A stretch of 9,968 bases of DNA from Chloroflexota bacterium. GTDB lineage: Bacteria > Chloroflexota > Dehalococcoidia > SHYM01. Below the pieces are notes generated by a model. It saw only the letters and a program-made list of their open reading frames with translations. It was not told the DNA's origin and did no database searches. The stretch lies in assembly GCA_016199375.1 (NCBI GenBank), contig JACQGV010000100.1:1-9968 (forward strand), in the 5' to 3' direction. A program made the position numbers and the translations under genes. Positions 5,724-9,968 of the stretch are shown piece after piece; position 1 is the first letter of the stretch; each line of letters starts with the position of its first letter.

Positions 5724-6638
5724 ATGCCTAACATTCTGAAGGACAAGGTGGCGGTGGTCACCGGCGCGGGCAACGGCATCGCCAAGCAGATCGCCCTGCT
5801 GATGGGCAAGGAGGGCGCCAAGGTCGTGGCCAACGACCTGGGCTGCGACGTGAACGGCCGCGGCTCCTCCAAGGACCCGGCCGACGCCACGGTGGCGGAG
5901 ATCAAGCGGGCAGGGGGCACCGCCGTCGCCAGCTACGAGGACGTCTCCCAGTTCGACGCCGGCGAGCGCATCATCAAGCAGGCGGTGGACACCTACGGCA
6001 AGCTCGACATCCTGGTGGCGGTGGCCGGCATCCTGCGCGACCGCATGGTCTTCAACATGAGCGAGGAGGACTGGGACGCCGTCATCGCCACCCATCTGAA
6101 GGGCACCTTCAACGTGGTGCGGCCCACCTCCATCATCATGCGCCAGCAGCGCAGTGGCCGGATCATCACCTTCACCTCCGGCTCGGGGCTGAACGGCAAC
6201 CCTGGCCAGGCCAACTACGGCGCCGCCAAGGCCGGCATCGCGGGCCTCACCCGGGTGGTGGCCCGCGACCTGGGCAAGTACGGCGTGACCGTGAACTGCA
6301 TCTCGCCGGGCGCCAACACCCGCATGATCGCCGCCATCCCCCAGGGCCCGCGGCCCCAGGGCCTCCAGGTCACCGACGCCGCCGCCCAGTTCCCAGGCCC
6401 GGAGCATATCGCGCCCATGGTGTGCTTCCTGGCCAGCGACGCGGCCGCCAATGTGAACGGCCAGATCTTCTCTGTCATGGGCCCACGCATCTCCCTCCTG
6501 TCCCATCCCCGGCCCATCAAGACCATGTTCAAGCCGGGGCGCTGGACGGTGGAGGAGCTGCGCGAGTTCGTCCCCAAGACCATCGCCGCCGAGCTGAAGA
6601 AGGCGGCCGAGACGGCCCCCCAGGTGCCGGCGCAGTAG
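5724..6638 (+). CDS. MFE-2-like short-chain dehydrogenase/reductase, probable 3-hydroxyacyl-CoA dehydrogenase
   Basis: This 304-aa cytoplasmic NAD(P)-dependent oxidoreductase has a cofactor motif TGAGNGIA (13-20), with Ala in place of the last Gly of TGxxxGxG. Asp38 in VANDLG, at the end of strand 2, favours NAD+. Next come AVAGIL (99-104) and the catalytic triad Ser152, Tyr165 and Lys169 in TSGSGLNGNPGQANYGAAK. The blocks NDLG, GGTAVASYEDV, AGILRDR, MSEEDWD and GNPGQANY are those of the MFE-2 (17-beta-HSD4) dehydrogenase domain and its stand-alone bacterial relatives in fatty-acid or sterol side-chain beta-oxidation. The likely reaction is oxidation of a 3-hydroxyacyl-CoA. Residues 255-304 form a charged helical tail (WTVEELREFVPKTIAAELKK) and carry no hydratase domain. 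ATG 5724 has AGGAGG 6 nt upstream; the longer in-frame start at 5676 overlaps the promoter and is rejected. The hydrolase follows after 70 nt. Confidence 0.9.
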   Translation: MPNILKDKVAVVTGAGNGIAKQIALLMGKEGAKVVANDLGCDVNGRGSSKDPADATVAEIKRAGGTAVASYEDVSQFDAGERIIKQAVDTYGKLDILVAVAGILRDRMVFNMSEEDWDAVIATHLKGTFNVVRPTSIIMRQQRSGRIITFTSGSGLNGNPGQANYGAAKAGIAGLTRVVARDLGKYGVTVNCISPGANTRMIAAIPQGPRPQGLQVTDAAAQFPGPEHIAPMVCFLASDAAANVNGQIFSVMGPRISLLSHPRPIKTMFKPGRWTVEELREFVPKTIAAELKKAAETAPQVPAQ

Positions 6639-6660
6639 GGACGGGCCTTGCGGGCAGGGT

Positions 6661-6692
6661 GATACGGGCGAGGCTTGAGCCCCGCCCGTATC
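6661..6692. repeat. Perfect 10-bp inverted repeat between dehydrogenase and hydrolase genes
   Basis: GATACGGGCG (6661-6670) pairs with CGCCCGTATC (6683-6692). Inside it, GGC-TTGA-GCC forms a further short stem, so the whole is a long near-continuous hairpin. It ends 16 nt before the hydrolase ATG and no U-run follows. It may stabilise or attenuate the mRNA between the two genes, or be a copy of a dispersed palindromic repeat; one window cannot tell. Confidence 0.7.
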
Positions 6693-6708
6693 TCTTGAGA
6701 GGGACAGC

Positions 6709-7557
6709 ATGGCAACCAGGGACTGGCGCGACCGGCGGCTCCAGGCCAACGGCCTGCGCTTCCACTACCAGGAGTGGGGCAGCCCCAAGGCCCCGCCCAT
6801 GCTGCTGCTGCACGGCTTCTCCCAGGACGGCCATAGCTGGGACGAGTTCGCCCGCGCCCTGAGCGGCGAGTACCATATCGTGGCCCTGGACCAGCGCGGC
6901 CACGGCGACAGCGCGCGGGCGCCCGACAAGGACTACAGCGCCAGGGCCATGCTGCGCGACCTGGAGGGGATAGTGCGGGGCCTGGGGTGGCACCGGACGC
7001 CCTTCACCCTGTGTGGCCTCTCCATGGGGGGCCGCAACTCCATGCTACTGACCGCCAAGCACCCCCGGTGGGTGAAGGGGCTGGTGATCGTGGACGTGGG
7101 CCCTGAGGTCATGCAGAAGGGCGTCGAGAACATCCGCCGCTTCGTCACCGGCGCCGATGTCCTCACCCTCGATGAGTTCGTCAAGCAGGCGCTGAAGTTC
7201 AACCCCCGCCGCTCCGAGGAGAATATCCGTGAGCGGCTGGGGTGGCGCCTGAGGCCCCTGCGCAACGGCAAGTACACCTGGAAGCTGGACCCGGTCCTGC
7301 GCGACCCCGATGCTCCCCGTCCGCGCCTGGGGCGCCGCCAGAACCTGTGGAAGACCATCGCCAAGATCGCTTGCCCCACCCTGGTCGTCCGCGGTGGCGT
7401 CAGCGATGTCTTCGCCAAGGACACGGGCCAGAAGATGGCGCAGGTCATGGCCCAGGCCCGCTTCGTCACCGTCCCCAGGGCGGGCCACTCCGTCATGGGC
7501 GACAACCCCGCGGGCTTCGAGAAGGCGGTGCGCCGCTTCCTGAAGACGGTGAAGTAG
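6709..7557 (+). CDS. Alpha/beta-hydrolase fold protein
   Basis: This 282-aa soluble hydrolase has the oxyanion-hole motif LLLHGFSQDGHSW (32-44), then LDQRGHGDS (60-68). The nucleophile elbow GLSMGG has Ser105. The acid is probably Asp233 in RGGVSDVF, and the base His260 in RAGHSVMGDNP. The triad is therefore complete and in the usual order. A cap of about residues 135-205 is rich in Arg, Lys and Asn (KFNPRRSEENIRERLGWRLR), which suggests a polar or anionic substrate. The family includes esterases, C-C bond hydrolases, epoxide hydrolases and dehalogenases. Serine as nucleophile argues against the last two, which use Asp. ATG 6709 has GAGGGA about 5 nt upstream. It lies between the dehydrogenase and RNase D on the same strand and is probably co-transcribed. 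Substrate unknown. Confidence 0.9.
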   Translation: MATRDWRDRRLQANGLRFHYQEWGSPKAPPMLLLHGFSQDGHSWDEFARALSGEYHIVALDQRGHGDSARAPDKDYSARAMLRDLEGIVRGLGWHRTPFTLCGLSMGGRNSMLLTAKHPRWVKGLVIVDVGPEVMQKGVENIRRFVTGADVLTLDEFVKQALKFNPRRSEENIRERLGWRLRPLRNGKYTWKLDPVLRDPDAPRPRLGRRQNLWKTIAKIACPTLVVRGGVSDVFAKDTGQKMAQVMAQARFVTVPRAGHSVMGDNPAGFEKAVRRFLKTVK

Positions 7558-7607
7558 ATACACCGCCGGATGGTTCCTCCGGGCTGCTGCCACTGATAGG
7601 CCGGACA

Positions 7608-8762
7608 GTGCACTTGGCTGTGCCGCACCACCACCCACCTCGTCCGCTTCCGGCGGAAACGGTGTCGTCGGCTGCCCGGCTGGAGACGGCGCTGGAGGAG
7701 ATGGCCGCCGGGCTGGCCGTCGCCCTCGATACCGAGTCCAACAGCTTCTACCGCTACCCCGAGCAGCTCTGCCTGGTACAGATTGCCACGGCACGGCGGG
7801 TGTATTTGCTCGACGCCCTGGCGCTGGGTGACCTGGCGCCCCTGGGGCGGATCACCGGAGACCCCGCCATCCAGAAGGTCATCCACGGCGCCGACTACGA
7901 TGTCCGCAGCCTGGACCGCCACGCCAGCCTGCGGGTCCGCAACGTCTTCGACACCAGCATCGCCGCCCGCTTCGCCGGCCTGGAGCAGGTGGGGCTGGCG
8001 GCCCTGGCCGAGGGCCTCTTGGGGGTGAAGCTCGACAAGAGCAAGCGGCTGCAGCGGGCCGACTGGGGCCTCCGTCCCCTGTCCCGCGAGCTGCTGGAGT
8101 ACGCGGCAGCCGACGTGCGCCACCTCCTGGCGCTGCGCGACATCCTGGCCGAGCGGCTGGGCGCCTTGGGCCGGGCGGAATGGGTGGCCGAGGAGTGCGC
8201 CCGGCTGGAGGAGGTGCGCCATGCGCCACCCGACACGGAGCTGGCGTTCCTGGCGGTGAAGGGCAGCCGCGACCTCGACGGACGTGGGCTGGCGGTGCTG
8301 CACGCGCTCTGCGCCTGGCGTGAGGCGGAGGCGCGGCGCCTCCAGCGGCCGCACTTCCACATCGTGTCCGACGCCGCCCTGGCCTTTCTGGCGGCCCATC
8401 CCCACGCCGAGCTGTCGGCGGCGCCAGGTCTGGGCGAGTCGGCGCAGCGGCGCTACGGGCGCGCCATTCGGGAGGCGCTCAAGGCGGGCCTGGCGGCGCC
8501 GCCGCTGCGCCGTCCGCCTTCATCCAGCCTCTGGGTGCGGCCCACGGCGGAGCAGAACGAGCGCCTCCGGCGCTTGAAGGAGTGGCGCGCCGCCCAGGGC
8601 AGGGCCCTGGAGCTGGACCCGGCGCTGCTGTGGCCCATGGCTAGCCTGGAGCGGCTGGCGCGGGCGCCCGCGACGCTACGCGCGGAGCTGGCGGCGCCGG
8701 AGGTGCGTCGCTGGCAGCGGGAGCGGTTCGGGGAGCAGCTGCGGGAATGGCTGGAGAAATAG
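7608..8762 (+). CDS. rnd: Ribonuclease D (DEDDy 3'-5' exoribonuclease with HRDC domain)
   Basis: This 384-aa protein is close to the length of E. coli RNase D (about 375). The exonuclease domain has all DEDDy residues: Asp41 and Glu43 in VALDTES, Asp98 in IHGADYDVRSL, and Tyr165 and Asp169 in LLEYAAADVRHL. An HRDC helical domain covers about 220-300 (DLDGRGLAVLHALCAWREAEA), and a second helical HRDC-like region fills the C-terminus. RNase D trims 3' ends of tRNA precursors and other structured RNAs. The start is uncertain. GTG 7608 has only a weak AGG 7 nt upstream; GTG 7620 and GTG 7662 are also in frame. I prefer 7608 because it keeps the strand that precedes motif I. The hydrolase stop lies 50 nt upstream, so the gene may be read with it, though the functions look unrelated. 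Confidence 0.93.
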   Translation: MHLAVPHHHPPRPLPAETVSSAARLETALEEMAAGLAVALDTESNSFYRYPEQLCLVQIATARRVYLLDALALGDLAPLGRITGDPAIQKVIHGADYDVRSLDRHASLRVRNVFDTSIAARFAGLEQVGLAALAEGLLGVKLDKSKRLQRADWGLRPLSRELLEYAAADVRHLLALRDILAERLGALGRAEWVAEECARLEEVRHAPPDTELAFLAVKGSRDLDGRGLAVLHALCAWREAEARRLQRPHFHIVSDAALAFLAAHPHAELSAAPGLGESAQRRYGRAIREALKAGLAAPPLRRPPSSSLWVRPTAEQNERLRRLKEWRAAQGRALELDPALLWPMASLERLARAPATLRAELAAPEVRRWQRERFGEQLREWLEK

Positions 8763-8818
8763 ACAGCCAGGCCTACAAACCCGGATGCTTGCTGTAGGGC
8801 CGCAGGATGCTGGGCTGT
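8763..8818 (+). terminator. Nested imperfect hairpin after the RNase D gene, possible terminator
   Basis: ACAGCC (8763-8768) pairs with GGCTGT (8813-8818), and within it GGCCTACA (8770-8777) pairs with TGTAGGGCC (8793-8801) with one bulged base. It begins right after the stop codon. No T-run follows, so termination is only suggested by position. GGATGCT also occurs twice in the stretch. Confidence 0.3.
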
Positions 8819-8873
8819 CGCAGGGCTCGCGGTTCCCTCCGGCTCTGCTCGGTGTAAACTCTCGGCTCACCAC

Positions 8874-8893
8874 GAGCGGACTCTTAACCGCTC
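8874..8893. repeat. 6-bp inverted repeat beside the larger repeat element
   Basis: GAGCGG (8874-8879) and CCGCTC (8888-8893) form a perfect stem with an 8-nt loop. It partly overlaps the left end of the 8887-8966 element and may belong to it. Confidence 0.4.
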
Positions 8894-8966
8894 ATCCTGA
8901 GCCTGTCGAAGGGTGAGCCCTCCGTGTATTACCCGGCCCGTGGTTCGACAAGCTCGGGCGAACGGT
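8887..8966. repeat. Palindromic repeat element: two inverted CTGAGCCTGTCGAA-type arms
   Basis: The left arm holds CCTGAGCCTGTCGAAGG (8896-8912), identical to 4170-4186. The right arm holds its inverted relative at 8944-8958 (13 of 15 matching, both differences transitions). The outer ends ACCG (8887) and CGGT (8966) also pair. The spacer is about 33 nt. The element overlaps the 3' end of hicA and supplies its last codons. It looks like a REP/MITE-like dispersed element; no transposase is present. Confidence 0.65.
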
Positions 8967-9117
8967 AAGGGGCAGTGGCAGGGGAGCGGCGTGGGATAGC
9001 GAGAAGATGCCCCTTCTTTAGCTGTAGGTGGCTGCCCCGCTGGCGGATCCTGTAGAAGCCGGCTCTTTCCAGAGCCGCGACGACCTCCCGCGGCTTCAAG
9101 GTTGGTGGGTCAGGCAT
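8929..9117 (-). CDS. hicA: HicA-family mRNA interferase toxin with C-terminus replaced by repeat sequence
   Basis: HicA toxins are small dsRBD-fold RNases that cleave mRNA and are held in check by HicB. The 62-aa product shows the family pattern: LKPREVVAALERAGF (7-21), then IRQRGSHLQLKKG (24-36), with His30 in GSH as the catalytic residue. Family members then have a strand ending in a VPxH-type motif and a final helix of about 15-20 residues. Here AIPRR (40-44) is followed by SPATAP and PYRSPELVEPRAG, the latter encoded by the 8887-8966 repeat, so the last helix is missing. The toxin may be inactive. The ATG at 9117 overlaps the end of hicB by 8 nt; an earlier in-frame start (9165) lies well inside hicB and is rejected. 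The order is antitoxin first, the reverse of classical hicAB. Confidence 0.75.
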   Translation of the reverse strand: MPDPPTLKPREVVAALERAGFYRIRQRGSHLQLKKGHLLAIPRRSPATAPYRSPELVEPRAG

Positions 9118-9388
9118 AGGCGCGAACGGCCACGTCCACCTTGAAGGAGAATACCTCCACCACATCCCCCGGCGCGGTCTGCCTGGGGTCCTCCTGTGGA
9201 GGGGTGGGTCTTATGAGCGGTAGGTTGCTTTCTATGGCACTCTCCACGTACAGGCTCACAGCCTCCAGCAACTTCGCCTTGGCCTCCTCCATGGTGTGGC
9301 CCTGGGAAGCCACGTCCAACTCCACACAGAGGGCGCCGTAGTCGTTGCCCTCTCCAAGAATCACGCCCGTGAAGGTGAACGTGTCCAT
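9110..9388 (-). CDS. hicB: HicB-family antitoxin
   Basis: This 92-aa protein has the HicB partial RNase H-like fold: MDTFTFTGVIL, YGALCVELDVASQGHTMEEA (17-36) and a helix KAKLLEAVSLYVESAI (37-52), ending in a strand FSFKVDVAV. It has no added C-terminal HTH or ribbon-helix-helix domain, so it belongs to the short HicB type that may not bind DNA by itself. It would neutralise HicA by covering its active site. The ATG at 9388 follows a GGGGGG run at about 3 nt spacing, a modest ribosome site. Translation is coupled to hicA through an 8-nt overlap. Given the damaged toxin, this antitoxin may be a relic or may still neutralise related toxins elsewhere. Confidence 0.87.
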   Translation of the reverse strand: MDTFTFTGVILGEGNDYGALCVELDVASQGHTMEEAKAKLLEAVSLYVESAIESNLPLIRPTPPQEDPRQTAPGDVVEVFSFKVDVAVRAYA

Positions 9389-9433
9389 ATTCCCCCCGAC
9401 AGCCTATTCTACCGCCTTCTGTCTTCCTCTCCT

Positions 9434-9439
9434 ACTATA
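9434..9439 (-). promoter_or_regulatory. Possible -10 for hicBA
   Basis: TATAGT on the minus strand lies 46 nt upstream of the hicB ATG, in the only AT-rich part of the 106-nt gap to the next gene. No convincing -35 is found 16-18 nt upstream, so this is weak. Confidence 0.3.
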
Positions 9440-9494
9440 CAAGCCCAGGGTTGTAAGGGGAATCTTCACAGGGCATCCAGCCTTGTCTCATAGC

Positions 9495-9968
9495 CTACTC
9501 CAGCGCCCCTGACGCCACCAGCTCCGCGAACTCCTGATCTGCCATGCCCAGCAGCCCCACGAAGACCTGCTCGTTGTGCTGGCCCAGCAGCGGGGCGGGC
9601 GCCCGCACCTCGCCGGGGGTGCGGGAGAGGCGGAAGGCGGGGCCGTCGTAGGCGTGGCGCCCGATCTCCGGGTGCTCCAGGTACCAGAAGTGGCCTCGGT
9701 GGGCTAGCTGGGGGTCGGCGTGGACGTCCTCCGGCGACTCGACCACGCCAGCCGGCACCCCGGCGGCTTGCAAGAGGGCCATCAGCTCCGTCGCCCGCCA
9801 GCGGAACGTCCAGCCCTCTAGCAGCCGGTCCAGCTCATCCTGGTGCCGCCAGCGGCCTAGCGCAGTCTGGAAGCGCCCGTCCCGGCACCAGGGCTCGCCT
9901 ACCGTGCGGGCGAGGGCCTGCCACTCCTGGTCGCAGGTCACGGCGATGGCGATGAAGGAGTCGGGGCC
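9495..9968 (-). CDS. CaiB/BaiF family III CoA-transferase (C-terminal part)
   Basis: The reading frame is open to the window edge, so about 157 C-terminal residues are visible and the start lies outside. It has the family's small C-terminal domain: FIAIAVTCDQEWQALARTVG, DELDRLLEGWT, LLQAAGVPAGVV, DPQLAHRGHFW, AYDGPAFRLSRTPG and APLLGQHNEQVF. The catalytic Asp region is not in the window. It parallels the transferase at 1236-2537 nearly residue by residue with very few gaps (for example DELDR-LEGWT, DPQL--RG, AYDGP-F--SRTPG), so the two are paralogues of one subfamily. The 2882-4204 protein is more distant. It is followed after 106 nt by hicB on the same strand, with no shared function expected. 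Confidence 0.92.
   Translation of the reverse strand, partial: GPDSFIAIAVTCDQEWQALARTVGEPWCRDGRFQTALGRWRHQDELDRLLEGWTFRWRATELMALLQAAGVPAGVVESPEDVHADPQLAHRGHFWYLEHPEIGRHAYDGPAFRLSRTPGEVRAPAPLLGQHNEQVFVGLLGMADQEFAELVASGALE

Noticed and set aside
5427..6749. 440-codon open frame on the minus strand opposite the dehydrogenase
   Set aside because: It is antisense to a gene with full SDR motifs and rich in His/Gly/Asp/Ala repeats typical of shadow translation.
7565..7582. CCGGA-N7-TCCGG hairpin between hydrolase and RNase D genes as a terminator
   Set aside because: A 5-bp stem without a T-run is expected by chance in DNA of this composition and is too weak to call.
7242..7607. Upstream in-frame extension of RNase D into the hydrolase gene
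   Set aside because: The extension would overlap over 300 nt of the hydrolase and encodes low-complexity Pro/Gly/Arg/Gln sequence. RNase D homologues begin shortly before motif I.
6933..8405. 490-codon open frame on the minus strand opposite the hydrolase and RNase D
   Set aside because: It spans two well-supported genes and the gap between them, and has no recognisable domain.
1..9968. CRISPR arrays, tRNA or rRNA genes, insertion sequences with transposase
   Set aside because: No regularly spaced direct repeats, tRNA-like cloverleaf, rRNA sequence or transposase-like protein was seen by reading both strands.

Overview
The window is high-GC bacterial DNA, apart from a lower-GC island at about 4300-5660. 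Two traits suggest a Chloroflexota genome of the Dehalococcoidia/SAR202 type. One is the number of CaiB/BaiF (family III) CoA-transferase genes. The other is scattered palindromic repeats built on CCTGAGCCTGTCGAAGG, one copy of which lies inside a coding sequence. The taxonomic call is inference; no rRNA or marker gene is present.

Layout. (a) 1-1200, minus strand: a DtxR/MntR-type metal regulator lies upstream of the start of a Pro/Thr-rich lipoprotein whose mature domain opens like an iron ABC-transporter binding protein. A good sigma-70-type promoter and an 18-bp palindrome lie between them, and a 10-bp half-site (9/10 match) recurs over the -10 of the regulator's own promoter. (b) 1236-4204, minus strand: a compact three-gene unit of CoA-transferase, an unrecognised 109-aa protein that overlaps it, and a second CoA-transferase. 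The upstream transferase seems to lack the family's catalytic aspartate. (c) 4312-5633: a lower-GC pair of divergent genes. On the minus strand is an EVE/PUA-like domain fused to a PD-(D/E)XK-like nuclease domain, probably a modification-dependent restriction enzyme. On the plus strand is a small, very acidic, Trp-rich protein of unknown function. (d) 5661-8762, plus strand: an MFE-2-like short-chain dehydrogenase, an alpha/beta hydrolase and a ribonuclease D, with a 10-bp-stem hairpin between the first two. (e) 8763-9388: palindromic repeats and a minus-strand hicB-hicA toxin-antitoxin pair whose toxin C-terminus is replaced by repeat sequence. (f) 9495 to the window end, minus strand: the C-terminal part of a third CoA-transferase, related to the first.

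How the genes may work together. The CoA-transferases could activate organic acids as CoA thioesters, and the dehydrogenase and hydrolase could act on acyl-CoA intermediates or esters. This would suit a heterotrophic degrader of carboxylic acids, but substrates cannot be read from the sequence. The metal regulator and transporter form a separate metal-homeostasis unit. The EVE-nuclease and acidic protein are the best candidate for an under-described defence module. The HicBA remnant shows local repeat activity.
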